Of a stretch of DNA of 64,000 nucleotides, positions 49,212-57,944 are shown in pieces; the stretch's first letter is position 1; each line of letters begins with the position of its first letter. Below the pieces are notes generated by a model. The model was not told the origin of the DNA and searched no databases. It saw only the letters and a list, made by a program, of their open reading frames with translations. Source of the DNA: Sorangium sp025924095 (GTDB taxonomy: Bacteria; Myxococcota_A; Polyangia; Polyangiales; Polyangiaceae); assembly GCF_051521505.1 (NCBI RefSeq), contig NZ_CP150356.1, positions 806,001 to 870,000 of the forward strand, read 5' to 3'. A program made the position numbers and the translations under genes.

Positions 49212-49811
49212 CCCGGCCTCCGGCCCGCGCGCGGGATCGGCGATGGTGGCCGAGGTCGCGATGCACACCGTCTCGTCGGGTCGCTTGCCGCACAAGCTGC
49301 GGAGCCGCCGGGTGAGGCACGCCGTCTCGGCGCCCGCGGCGCCGCTGGAGGTGTGCGCCTCGTCGAACACGAGGAAGTCGAGCGTCGCCCCCGCGAAGAG
49401 TTCGATGTCGCGCTGCCGCGTCAGGAGCAGCTCGAGCTGCTTCACGTTGGTGAGCAGGATGCGCGGCCGCTTACCCGGGGCGACCATCTCGTCGCGCGAG
49501 GGGCGCTCCTCGGGCGGAATGGCCGCCACGGGCCGCTTCTCGGCGCGCAGCCGCCGCACCGCGGCCTCGTAGTCGCCGCGCGAGGCCCCGGCCCCGAGCC
49601 GCTCGCCCACCACGTCGGCGGCCTTCTCCGGCGTCTTGCCGACGTACATCCCGAAGGGGATCCCGGTGCCTGTGAGGAGCGAGCGGAGCCGGCCGAGCTG
49701 GTCCTCGGCCAGCGCGTTCATCGGGTACACGAGCACGGCGGCGATCCCGTCGGGCGCGTGCTCGTCGCGGAGCCGCACGACCCACGCCCCGAGGCTTCGG
49801 CTGACCAACGG
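49212..49811 (-). pseudogene. Remnant: internal part of a DEAD/DEAH-box helicase
   Basis: The minus strand encodes about 200 residues including VLVYPMNALAEDQLGRLR (motif Ia region), RILLTNVKQLELLL, the DEAH motif in LDFLVFDEAHTSSGAAGAET, and motif III as CIATSATIADP. The sequence resembles large Lhr/MrfA-like helicases. Motif I is missing upstream and everything after motif III is missing downstream, where the frame runs into unrelated codons. It is a truncated gene. Confidence 0.78.
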
Positions 49812-50105
49812 GAATACCGCCCAGGAAGTGCCCTGCCTTCTGGATCGCAGCCTCGAGCGCCTCCCATGTATGCGTATTCCGCTCGACTCGGCCACCCGTT
49901 CCGCCGGCACCCGGGCGCTCCAACCGGCGCAGGTGACGCGCAAGCGGCGGCCCCGCGCGTCGGGAGCTGCTGCCGCCGCCGCCGCCGCCGCCGCCGCTGG
50001 CGCCGGCGCCCGGTGCAGCCGGCGGTGGCATCATGGTGGCGCGGAACGTCAGCGGCGACGCGCACTGAGCTTGAGAGCGCCACGCCGAACGCTTCGACGG
50101 TGTTC
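49812..50105. other. Degenerate region with GCC trinucleotide run
   Basis: This lies between the helicase remnant and the frameshifted gene. It contains eight GCC triplets (49972-49995). A minus-strand stretch encoding RNTHTWEALEAAIQKAG (about 49830-49880) could be another gene remnant. No intact gene is seen. Confidence 0.45.
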
Positions 50106-50935
50106 CTACCAGCTGTCCGAAAACAGACAATCGTAAAGCGTGGCCTCTCCCACGAGGCGGCCGTCGGTTGCCACGTCCGGTACGATGAGCTTCCCGACGA
50201 GTGGCGGCATGCGTTCGTATCCCCACGTTTGTTCGATGTCCTGTGCGATCCAAGTCGCGTACGGCTGCTCATCCGGCGACAGATCGAAGCTGATATCCTG
50301 ACGTGTAGCTACTAGCGGCAGTGGTGGCTCAAGAAGTTTGGGCCTGACCAGCCTGACCAGCGTGCTCACCCAGGCAGGTAGGACGTAATGCGTGTCGTGG
50401 ACGAAGATGCTTGCGTGGCGAGACGGCGTCGCATTGAGTGCCTTCCTCCTCTCCATCTCTTCGAGATCGTCGACAGTGCGCAAGCCGTAAACGATGTAAT
50501 AGGGGACAAGAGGCTCACCATGAACCCTATCATATGACTATGCTCGCCCGGGGCACTTGTTCCGATAGAGAGGTGACCGGAGTAGCAGGCATCGTAGTTT
50601 CCCGTGGGAAGATGAATAGAAAGGTCAATTGACATACGACCCGGAAACTTGCTATCGATCCGATTCAGCATGCCTAGCCAGCGGTCGCGATCGGCTCCGG
50701 CTCGGCGACGGGCGTCCACCAGACGTCCATATTCATCTGTTCGGTTGTAGCGCGGGTCCTCACGCGAGACCCCACGTGGGTAATATCGGTATACTATGTC
50801 GAACAATTCTTCGTTCGAGTGCTTCATGGCTTCGTGACCCTGGCACCGCTCACGGCCTCGGGCATCCTCATCTTCATTTTTTTCAGTGAATTTGAAGCAG
50901 TAGATCCCCTGTGGCACGCGCATGTTGGATTTCAT
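50106..50935 (-). pseudogene. Frameshifted immunity-like protein gene
   Basis: Two overlapping minus-strand frames make one protein if a single base is restored near the G run at 50502-50505. The first frame (ATG at 50827) runs from MKHSNEELFDIVYRYYPRGV to HSHMIGFMVSLL. The second continues as VPYYIVYGLRTVDDLEE to ATLYDCLFSDSW with a stop at 50106. The joined product of about 240 residues recalls myxobacterial immunity proteins of polymorphic toxins (an Imm52-like impression, unverified). Upstream of the ATG the same frame stays open and encodes MRVPQGIYCFKFTEKN, possibly the tail of a toxin ORF fused in frame. The shift could also be a sequencing error. Confidence 0.6.
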
Positions 50936-51023
50936 TATCTTCGCAGCATTGATCTCGTCGAACGGCGCATCCTTGATCTCCGAGCTCCTTGAAGTTCCCG
51001 CACCCCGGCGCCGGGGCTGTGCT

Positions 51024-51728
51024 TCATTTCGTTGCTGTGCCCGGTCGTTCCTCGATCAGGATCCGCGGGAACCCATGTCCCGCCGCGCCTTCCCGTGTAG
51101 AAAATTCCCCACCTTCTGCGAGGCTGTCCAGGAGGACCGGGATGAGATAGAGCAGATGCGTCAGCGCTTGGATCGGGTCTTCGCCCGGGCCAGAGCGATG
51201 CTGTATCGCGTCTCCTGGACCGATGATCTCGCAAGGCGCGCGCCAATGGTCACTGGACATAGTTGGATGTCCGAGGCGTATGATCACGTTCTCCTCGTTG
51301 CCATCCTTCCCCTTCAGCGCCAGCTCCCGCTCGCCGAGGACGTCCACTTTGGCGAGCATCGGCCCGTTGCCGATGCTGGAATCGAATTTTGACGCGATTC
51401 GCGGCACGAAACGCCAAGCTTCCGGTTTCTCTGTGGGCTCTTGCTCCACGGGTTCGTTGCTTTCGGATAGCTCGATGGATCCACGCGCTGCCATGTCATC
51501 GAGCTGAGCATCGAGGAGCAGGAATGCGTGCAACATAGCCTGAGCCTGGTCCATGCCGTGGGCCCGGTCTGTCGTGCCGGATTTTCCTGTTTCTTTCACA
51601 TGGACGTCCACGCACCAAATGCCGTCGCTTCCTGGTTCTGGATGGCCGAATCGCGCGACTACCGTCTGAGTCGGTGAGCCGTCGGAAGGCTTGAACACAA
51701 GCTTCCGCTCTCCGAGAATTCTATTCAT
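51024..51728 (-). CDS. Two-domain hypothetical protein (DUF6968-like repeats)
   Basis: This is a 234-residue protein from the ATG at 51728; the longer upstream frame is not supported. The two halves are related: GERKLVFKPSDGSPTQTVVA...RFGHPEPG with DQAQAMLHAFLLLDAQL, and GERELALKGKDGNEENVIIR...LGHPTM with DPIQALTHLLYLIPVLL. Each half is a beta-rich module ending in a long helix, like small proteins of the DUF6968 type (recalled, not searched). The codon use and lower G+C match the surrounding accessory region. It may be an immunity protein or accessory factor. Confidence 0.72.
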   Translation of the reverse strand: MNRILGERKLVFKPSDGSPTQTVVARFGHPEPGSDGIWCVDVHVKETGKSGTTDRAHGMDQAQAMLHAFLLLDAQLDDMAARGSIELSESNEPVEQEPTEKPEAWRFVPRIASKFDSSIGNGPMLAKVDVLGERELALKGKDGNEENVIIRLGHPTMSSDHWRAPCEIIGPGDAIQHRSGPGEDPIQALTHLLYLIPVLLDSLAEGGEFSTREGAAGHGFPRILIEERPGTATK

Positions 51729-51988
51729 GCGCCGTCCGATACACGCTCTTGGCGCCCGTTCAAGCGGGAGATGCATCCGCTCGGACTCAGGCGAGGTTCT
51801 CTGCCTCATCCGAGGGTGACCGAACCCACGCGCCGTGCTCGGTCGCACGCGCGACGAAACGCCATGCGTGTATCCTTCAGGTCCTGGCGCCGGGTTCGCT
51901 GGCAGCGGAGCGTACACCCATCGATCCTCCGGAGGAACCGGACGATTCTCTCAGCAGCGCCGAGACGATTCGCCGATCGGGGAACGCT

Positions 51989-52258
51989 TTAGCGAAGCGG
52001 AGCATGGGGCGCGACGGGGCCGCCGGCGCGGACCAGCGGATCGCCGACGTCGAAGTACCCCTCCATCCAGAGGTGACCGAGGTTGCCGCCAGCCTCGTAC
52101 ATCGCGAGGGCCCGGGCCATGTCCGCCACGCGGCGCGCCTGCGTGTCGCCGTGCTCGTCGCGGTAGAGCACGCGGAGCTCCTCGGGTTTGAGGTCGGACA
52201 CGAAGAACGGCGAGTGCGAGGTCACGAGGAGCGGGTCCTCTCCTAGGCGTTGCGACAC
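51989..52258 (-). pseudogene. Remnant: C-terminal part of an AAA-type ATPase
   Basis: The minus strand encodes about 85 residues ending at a stop at 51989. It includes PLLVTSHSPFFVSDLKPEEL, which is the ABC/OLD-type ATPase sequence around the H-loop (TSHSP), and LRVLYRDEHGDTQARRV and GNLGHLWMEGYFD. The Walker A and B parts are absent; instead, GC-rich repeat DNA (52270-52545) lies where the rest of the gene should be. The repeat array probably invaded, or expanded at, a deletion in this gene. Confidence 0.72.
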
Positions 52259-52335
52259 TCCCCCGCCGGGTCGAGCTGGGCTCGGGGCTCCCGCGTGGGG
52301 GGGGCCCCGGGATGCCCCGGGGGGGCCCCCGGGGT

Positions 52336-52545
52336 GCGAGGCGGTTCGGGGCAGCGGCGAGGCGGTTCGGGGCAACCGAGGGGCGGTTCGGGGCAGCGGC
52401 GAGGCGGTTCGGGGCGACCGAGGGGCGGTTCGGGGCAGCGGCGAGGCGGTTCGGGGCGACCGAGGGGCGGTTCGGGGCAGCGGCGAGGCGGTTCGGGGCG
52501 ACCGAGGGGCGGTTCGGGGCAGCGGCGAGGCGGTTCGGGGCGACC
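52336..52545. repeat. 21-bp tandem array B (10 copies, 42-bp higher-order units)
   Basis: Ten consecutive 21-bp units share the core GCGGTTCGGGGC. From 52378 on they alternate between two types (GAGGGGCGGTTCGGGGCAG.. and GCGAGGCGGTTCGGGGCGA..), making four nearly perfect 42-bp dimers, a sign of recent expansion. A G/C-rich block (about 52300-52335) precedes it, similar to the block before array A at 37091. A degenerate half unit follows at 52546. Confidence 0.95.
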
Positions 52546-52861
52546 GAGGCGCGGTCAGCATGCTCGTCTCGGAGCGCTCGACCTCCATCCGCGCGCTTTC
52601 GGCGCGTGGGCGAGCGCGCAGAGACACTGCGACACCCGAGGCGCTTCCGGAGGCCGAGCGTACCGTCGAAGCTGAAGAGATGCAGTGGCTCTGCTCCCTC
52701 TGCGGTCGAGCTACGGCGGCGGTCACGGCCGCCGTCAACAGAGGCCGCCTCCGTGTTCCTCCTGGCGTGGAATTCGTGCTCTGGCAGGCAGGCATGCTTG
52801 CGAGACCGGACACGCCATCTTACGGTACCCGCTTGCAACTGAAGCACGGGAGGAGAGACCA
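52546..52861. other. 316-bp spacer after repeat array B
   Basis: No supported gene is seen. The segment leads into the promoter region of the gene at 52862, whose ribosome site GGGAGGAGAG lies just before the start. Confidence 0.45.
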
Positions 52862-53458
52862 ATGGCTTCGAAGAAGAAGGATTCGAATTGGACCACGTGG
52901 GAAGACATGCCGATCGACGAGTTCCGGGCGCGCGCCGACAAGGCCAAGGCGCTGGCCGCCGAGCTCGGGGAGAAGCTCGACAGCCTGTTCCCGGGGCTCG
53001 TGACGCTGACGAAGGAGCAGCGGCAGACGGCGCCGCGGCTGCGTGATGGCGAGCACGTGATGCTGAACAAGGTGCTCGACGTGGTGGACATGAAGCCCGC
53101 CCTGTTCGAGTCGCTGGCGGATCAGGACGAAGGGATGGACCCGAACCGCTTCGAGACCGCGCTGCTCCGGGACCGCATCGAGAAGCACGTGCTCTTCAGC
53201 GAGGTCGCGGAGAGCCTCTCGCCGATCGGGGGAGAGATCGGCGACTCGACGTTCTACGCGGCCATCAAGTTCCGCGAGACGCTCTACGCAGCCTACCGGA
53301 TCGCCAAGACGCACGCGCAGACCGATCGCAAGGTGATGGACGTCCTGGCGCCGGTCATCGACTTCATGCGGAAGAACGTCGCCCCCGGGACCGCGGCGAA
53401 GAAGAGCCGCAAGCCGGCGCCGGCGACGAGCCCGCTGCCCGTCGCAGACGAGGCGTAA
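52862..53458 (+). CDS. Hypothetical helical protein
   Basis: This is a 198-residue protein from the ATG at 52862, with GGAGGAGAG upstream. The N-terminus is Lys rich (MASKKKDSNWTTWEDMPI). The body is predicted helical (DEFRARADKAKALAAELGEK, then FYAAIKFRETLYAAYRIAKT), and the tail is basic and Pro/Ala rich. The central segment KALFESL-like (VDMKPALFESLADQDEGMDP) is unrecognised. There is no membrane helix. Codon use is typical of the host genome, so it is probably a resident gene next to the repeat array. Confidence 0.8.
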   Translation: MASKKKDSNWTTWEDMPIDEFRARADKAKALAAELGEKLDSLFPGLVTLTKEQRQTAPRLRDGEHVMLNKVLDVVDMKPALFESLADQDEGMDPNRFETALLRDRIEKHVLFSEVAESLSPIGGEIGDSTFYAAIKFRETLYAAYRIAKTHAQTDRKVMDVLAPVIDFMRKNVAPGTAAKKSRKPAPATSPLPVADEA

Positions 53459-53645
53459 GCCTCGGCGGAGAGGGCGGGGGGCCCCGCCGCGCGTTCCTCG
53501 CCTCCTCCGCGGTGGAGGAGCATGGACCGAGCGGCGCTCCGTACGAAGCAGGAGACACGGGACATCGCCCCCGCCCCCGCGCCCCGCGCCCGGGCGAGCG
53601 GCGCGAGCCGCTTCTCGACGGCCGCGCGCGCATTAAGCTTCCTTC

Positions 53646-54059
53646 ATGAAGCTCGGGGCACGGCTCACCACGCACGCATTCTCGGCTGGCGCCGCCAGCA
53701 TCAGCTTCATCGTCCAGCCGATCCCGGGTTCGGACCAGCTGTTCGTCATTCCGATCCAGTACCTGCTCACGGCCTCGCTCGCGAAGGAGCGAGGCGCGCA
53801 CCTCTCGAAGGCGGCGTGGTCCCAGATCCACCAGATCATCTGGGGCGGCGGCGCCATTCGCCTCATGCTCAACCTGACCTTGGGGCTGATCCCGCTGGCC
53901 GGCGCGGTCACGAACGCGATCACGGCGTTCGCCATGACCGAGTATATCGGGCACTACGTGGATAGAGCCCTCGACAACCCGGATAAGCCACCTCCTGACA
54001 TGTCGATCCAGGATATCCTGGACACCGTCACCTCCTTGTTCACCACGCGAGCGCGGTAG
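53646..54059 (+). CDS. DUF697-like small membrane protein
   Basis: This is a 137-residue protein. The pattern PIPGSDQLFVIPIQYLLTAS, then INQ-like QIIWGGGAIRLMLNLTLGLI, then PLAGAVTNAITAFAMTEYIG, matches DUF697-type membrane proteins often linked to GTPases. Two hydrophobic hairpins are expected. No GTPase lies next to it here. The final 18 codons and the 3' flank (54004-54108) recur at 57945-58049 downstream of the CDF transporter gene. Confidence 0.8.
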   Translation: MKLGARLTTHAFSAGAASISFIVQPIPGSDQLFVIPIQYLLTASLAKERGAHLSKAAWSQIHQIIWGGGAIRLMLNLTLGLIPLAGAVTNAITAFAMTEYIGHYVDRALDNPDKPPPDMSIQDILDTVTSLFTTRAR

Positions 54060-54108
54060 GCAAGCGCTCCCTGGGTCGAGCTCCCCCTGCGGCTGCTGGA
54101 GCGGAAGG
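54004..54108 (+). repeat. 105-bp direct repeat, copy A
   Basis: This covers the 3' end of the DUF697-like gene and 49 bases beyond it. It aligns without gaps to 57945-58049, differing at about 14 of 105 positions. The part from GCGAGCGCGGTAGGCAAG onward is almost identical. Confidence 0.9.
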
Positions 54109-54134
54109 ACGAGCGCCTCGGGAGCGACGCGGCG

Positions 54135-54449
54135 TCACCACCAGATGCGCCAGCGCTCGCGGCGTGAGCGCACCGCCGCCGCCGCCGCCACGATCCCCAC
54201 GGCGAGCACGGCGGCGGCGGCGAGGGCGATGCTGATGCTCCGGGCCGTGTGCCCTGCCTCGCCCTTGGCGCCGCCCCACCTCGACTTCACCGCGACAAGA
54301 TCACGCGCGCGCCGCTCCGTGCTGTGCGCGACCGGCTCGACGGGTCCCGCGGGACCTGCGCCGGTGTCGACGTGACCTCGCTCGCTGAGGGGACGGGCGA
54401 CCCTTTCCGTATCGAACAGGATTGCGCTGGATCGTTCCATGTCTCCCAC
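54135..54449 (-). CDS. Small single-pass membrane protein (possible gene)
   Basis: This 104-residue frame has ATG codons at 54449 and 54440. A polar N-terminal 65 residues are followed by one clean membrane helix (SISIALAAAAVLAVGIVAA) and a basic-aromatic end (RSRRERWRIWW). It is convergent with the DUF697-like gene. Part of it (GAGPAGPVEPV) has a decayed match at about 58060-58105, in the same position relative to the copied DUF697 tail. This supports a real gene pair that was once duplicated. It could still be a shadow frame. Confidence 0.5.
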   Translation of the reverse strand: MGDMERSSAILFDTERVARPLSERGHVDTGAGPAGPVEPVAHSTERRARDLVAVKSRWGGAKGEAGHTARSISIALAAAAVLAVGIVAAAAAVRSRRERWRIWW

Positions 54450-54628
54450 ATTTGCAATCGCTGTTCCCTGTCGTGTCGTTGGCTTCGAAGCAGGGATCTT
54501 TCTCCGGCCGCCAGAGCAATCCGGCGAAAGGGGACCTGGAGCGAGGCTCCGCCCGCTCGACCCTCCGGCCCCGAGCCCGCGCGGCGAGGCCTGGCCGGCG
54601 GAACGTTGAGCGGGTACACAGGCTCTTC

Positions 54629-55258
54629 ATGAGCTCGACCCTCCTTGCCTTCTGTGGCGCCGCGCTGGTGCTGGCCATGATCCCGGGGCCGAGCACCGCC
54701 GTCATCGTGCGGCAGGCCCTGCGCGGCGGGCGCCGCGCCGCGCTCGCGACCATCGCGGCGAACGAGGTGGGCCTCCTCTTCTGGGCCCTCGTCGCGGCGC
54801 TCGGGGCCACGGCGCTCGTCGAGGCCTCCGAGGTCGCCTACGACGCGCTCCGCCTCGCCGGCGCGGCCGTCCTCGTGGTGCTCGGCGTTCAATCCCTCCT
54901 GGGGCGGCGTCGGGCCGGCGCCGGCGGCGCGGAGTCGGGAGCCCCGGAACCCGCTGCCGGAGGGTGGAGCGCCTTCCGTATCGGCCTCCTCACCATCCTG
55001 GCGAACCCCAAGGCGGCCGTGTTCGCCGCCTCCTTCCTGCCGCAGTTCGTGCCGACCGATGCGCCGGCGCTGCCGGCGCTGCTCCTCCTCTCGCTGGTGT
55101 GGGTCGCCGTGGACACCGCCTGGTACCTGGCGCTCGTCCTGCTCCTCGGCCGGCTCCAGGCGGCCATGGCCGGCGGTCGCGTGCGCCGGACGCTCGAGGC
55201 GGTCTCCGGCGTGATCCTCGTCGCGCTCGGCGTGCGCATGGTCCTGGAGCGTCCCTGA
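54629..55258 (+). CDS. LysE/RhtB-family exporter
   Basis: This is a 209-residue inner-membrane protein from the ATG at 54629; the in-frame extension to 54422 is rejected. The family signature is FCGAALVLAMIPGPSTAVIV near the N-terminus, then GLLTILANPKAAVFAASFLP in the middle. About six hydrophobic helices are visible. LysE/RhtB proteins export amino acids or derivatives by proton exchange; the substrate is not predictable. It stands alone between spacers. Confidence 0.9.
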   Translation: MSSTLLAFCGAALVLAMIPGPSTAVIVRQALRGGRRAALATIAANEVGLLFWALVAALGATALVEASEVAYDALRLAGAAVLVVLGVQSLLGRRRAGAGGAESGAPEPAAGGWSAFRIGLLTILANPKAAVFAASFLPQFVPTDAPALPALLLLSLVWVAVDTAWYLALVLLLGRLQAAMAGGRVRRTLEAVSGVILVALGVRMVLERP

Positions 55259-55322
55259 GGAGCGCGGCCGCTCCATCGACGCCGCCACGCGTCCGTGGGG
55301 TGGGGTGAGGTATCGCCCTGGC

Positions 55323-56048
55323 TCAGCGGCGGAGCGCGGCGGCTGCGCGCCCCGAGACGGCGGTCCCGCTCACGACGACGGCCGACCCCAGCGCGAGGAA
55401 GGCGACCAGCGTGAGCACCGTGGGATAGATGCCGACCAGCGCGAGGATGCCGAGCACCACCGCGCCGGCGCCGACGAGCGACTGCAGGCCGGCCGCGGCC
55501 ATCGACGCCTGACGAGCGACGTGGGCGAGGTGCGGCTCCGCGCCGCGCGTGTCGAGCCCGCCGAGGTCCGCCGTTGCGCCGCCGCCGAGCAGGGTCGCTC
55601 CGCCGAAGACGATCACCGCGATCGAGGTCAACGTCGCGGGGACGAGGCCGAGGAGCGCGAGGACGCCGAGCACGACGCCGGCCACGCCGCCGACGAGCTC
55701 CGCGCCCAGCCCGCCGCCGAGCTCGGCGCGCGTGTCCCACTCGAGGGGCGGCGTGGCGCGGGTCAGCGCGCCGAGGCGCGAGGCGATCGCGCCGCCGTGC
55801 GCGATCAGCGCGGCGCCGAAGACGATCGTGGCAATCGAGGTGAGCTCTCCTGGCATGGTCCCCGTCAGCCCGAGGATGGCGAGAACGATCGCCGCCGCGC
55901 CGCAGACCACCTCGGCGAGCGAGCCGCCGAGCACGATCTTCGGCGCCTCCTTCTCCTCCTCTGATCTGTATCGCGCGCCTGACAGCGGCGGATTGGGGTT
56001 CTCCTGCTGTGTAAAATGTTCACGTTCTTCAGGCTTCAGTGTCGGCAT
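55323..56048 (-). CDS. Multi-pass membrane protein with internal repeats
   Basis: This is a 241-residue protein from the ATG at 56048, preferred to the upstream in-frame GTG. A polar N-terminus of 40 residues is followed by three related units, each with two hydrophobic helices. Examples are AIVLAILGLTGTMPGELTSI with IVFGAALIAHGG, and GVVLGVLALLGLVPATLTSI with IVFGGATLLGGG. The third unit is VVLGILALVGIYPTVLTLVA with ALGSAVVVSG. The pattern suggests a DUF308/HdeD-like arrangement. The role is unknown. Confidence 0.8.
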   Translation of the reverse strand: MPTLKPEEREHFTQQENPNPPLSGARYRSEEEKEAPKIVLGGSLAEVVCGAAAIVLAILGLTGTMPGELTSIATIVFGAALIAHGGAIASRLGALTRATPPLEWDTRAELGGGLGAELVGGVAGVVLGVLALLGLVPATLTSIAVIVFGGATLLGGGATADLGGLDTRGAEPHLAHVARQASMAAAGLQSLVGAGAVVLGILALVGIYPTVLTLVAFLALGSAVVVSGTAVSGRAAAALRR

Positions 56049-56432
56049 GATTCTCACGTCCTGTCATGAGCCCTGTCGCGCTCACGCTCCCTCCGGCCTG
56101 CACGTGCTGCGCCGGGCTCACCATCTCGCGCGGCGCCCACGCCGGCGCGGCCTGCTGGGACGGGTTCCGGAATGGCGATCGTCATGATCGCGTCCGGGCG
56201 CAGGCGCAATGACGTCGGGGTTGTCCGGCGAAGCTGAACCTGCCGACCTGCCGGACACACCTCGCCGAGCGGGCAGCCGTCGTGGTCGCGGCGCTCGCCG
56301 GCCTCGGTATGAGGCTTGCTCGAGCGACGACGGCGCAGCCGGGCGGCGGGTGGGTACCGGCCAGCCCGGACTTGATGCCCGAGATGGGCAGTGGGTCCGT
56401 CGTGACGCCAGGAAGGCGATCGAGGTGGCGAT
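56049..56432. other. 384-bp divergent spacer
   Basis: This lies between the divergent genes at 56048 (-) and 56433 (+). I see no gene, repeat or clear promoter beyond the ribosome site region near 56420. Confidence 0.5.
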
Positions 56433-56882
56433 ATGAAACACGGTGATACGGGACGACGGGTCGGCCGCCGGATAGGGCTCGCGCTCGGTCTTCTCGCGAG
56501 CATGGCGCTCGCCGGCTGTGCCGGCCCGAGCGAGCAAATCGTCCACGGCACGCAGCTCGCTCCCGGTGCCGATGCGCGCATCGCTGCCGACATCGACTCC
56601 GACGCCGCGACCACGCGGCTGGCGGTGGACGTCGCTCACCTCGCGCCGCCCGAGCGGATCGAGGCCGGCAGCAAGCACTTCGTCGCCTGGCAGCGCCCGA
56701 ACTCCGAGACCCCGTGGCGGCGGGTCGGAGTGCTCGACTACAGTCCTGACAGCCGAAACGGCAAGCTGGCCGAGACGACCGTGCCGTATGCCGGCTTCGA
56801 GCTGCTCATCACCGCCGAGGTGCAGAGCAGCCCTCATTCCCCATCGTCTGCCGCCGTCATCGGGCCGACGTCTGTCGGGTAG
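56433..56882 (+). CDS. Small lipoprotein
   Basis: This is a 149-residue protein with a basic N-terminus and a classical lipobox (GLLASMALAGC, Cys 29). The mature part is a single beta-rich domain (ATTRLAVDVAHLAPPERI, then HFVAWQRPNSETPWRRVGVL, then YAGFELLITAE). This resembles small anti-sigma or FecR-independent lipoproteins common in myxobacteria, but I do not recognise the family. It may be in one transcript with the CDF gene 138 bases downstream. Confidence 0.82.
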   Translation: MKHGDTGRRVGRRIGLALGLLASMALAGCAGPSEQIVHGTQLAPGADARIAADIDSDAATTRLAVDVAHLAPPERIEAGSKHFVAWQRPNSETPWRRVGVLDYSPDSRNGKLAETTVPYAGFELLITAEVQSSPHSPSSAAVIGPTSVG

Positions 56883-57020
56883 CGTCGCGCCCGGCGGACG
56901 TGGCGTCGCTCGAGGCAGGAACACCGCGACCCGAGCCGCGCTCCTCGCGGGCTCCTCGGGGGGCTTCGCCCCCGCGCTTTCCCCTCGGCGCGCTTGCTCC
57001 GCCAGAACGACGCCAGACAC

Positions 57021-57938
57021 ATGGAGAAAGAATCGAGGATCGCGATCTACGGCGCCATCGGCGCCAACATGGCGATCGCGGCGGTCAAATTCGTCGCCGC
57101 CGCCGTGACCGGCAGCTCGGCGATGGTCTCCGAAGGCGTGCACTCTCTCGTCGACACCGCAGACGGGCTCCTCCTCCTGCTCGGCAAGCACCGGAGCGCT
57201 CGCCCGCCCGACGCCGAACATCCGTTCGGCCACGGCAAGGAGCTCTACTTCTGGACGCTGATCGTCGCCATCATGATCTTCGCCGCGGGCGGCGGCGTCT
57301 CGATCTACGAAGGGATCTTGCACCTCTTGCGCCCGCGCCCGATCGAGGATCCGACGTGGAACTACGTTGTCCTCGGCGCGGCGGCCGTCTTCGAGGGAAC
57401 GTCGCTCGCCATCTCGGTCCACGAGTTCAAGAAGAAAGCCGGACAGGGCTACCTCGCGGCGATGCGGTCCAGCAAGGACCCGACGACGTTCACGATCGTC
57501 CTGGAGGATTCCGCGGCGCTCGCCGGGCTCGCCATCGCCTTCCTCGGCGTCTGGCTTGGGCACAGCCTGGGAAACCCCTACCTCGACGGTGCGGCGTCGA
57601 TCGGCATCGGTCTCGTGCTCGCGGCGGTCGCTGTCTTCCTCGCCCGGCAAAGCCATGGGCTCCTCATGGGTGAGAGCGCGGACAGGGAGCTCATCGCCTC
57701 GATCCTCGCGCTCGCCGAGGCGGATCGTGGCGTGTCGGCGGTGGGGCGGCCCATGACGATGCACTTCGGTCCGCACGATGTCCTGGTCGTGCTGCGCATC
57801 GAGTTCGACCCCGCGCTCACCGCCTCCGGGGTGGCGGAGGCGATCGAGCGCATCGAGGCGCGGGTACGGAGCCAGCGACCCGATGTGAAGCACATCTACA
57901 TCGAGGCCAGGTCGATCTGCCGGCGCGCGGGGGCGTGA
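57021..57938 (+). CDS. Cation diffusion facilitator (ZnT9-like) transporter
   Basis: This protein has 305 residues from the ATG at 57021; an ATG at 56994 is possible. The CDF metal motif appears as SEGVHSLVDTADGLLLLLG in helix 2, followed by HPFGHGKELYFW. KDPTTFTIVLEDSAALAGLA in helix 5 is typical of the SLC30A9/ZnT9-like branch. The C-terminal cytoplasmic domain (MTMHFGPHDVLVVLRIEF) is present. Export of a divalent metal, probably Zn or a similar ion, by proton antiport is expected. The gene is followed at once by a copy of the DUF697 gene tail. Confidence 0.92.
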   Translation: MEKESRIAIYGAIGANMAIAAVKFVAAAVTGSSAMVSEGVHSLVDTADGLLLLLGKHRSARPPDAEHPFGHGKELYFWTLIVAIMIFAAGGGVSIYEGILHLLRPRPIEDPTWNYVVLGAAAVFEGTSLAISVHEFKKKAGQGYLAAMRSSKDPTTFTIVLEDSAALAGLAIAFLGVWLGHSLGNPYLDGAASIGIGLVLAAVAVFLARQSHGLLMGESADRELIASILALAEADRGVSAVGRPMTMHFGPHDVLVVLRIEFDPALTASGVAEAIERIEARVRSQRPDVKHIYIEARSICRRAGA

Positions 57939-57944
57939 TGCGTC

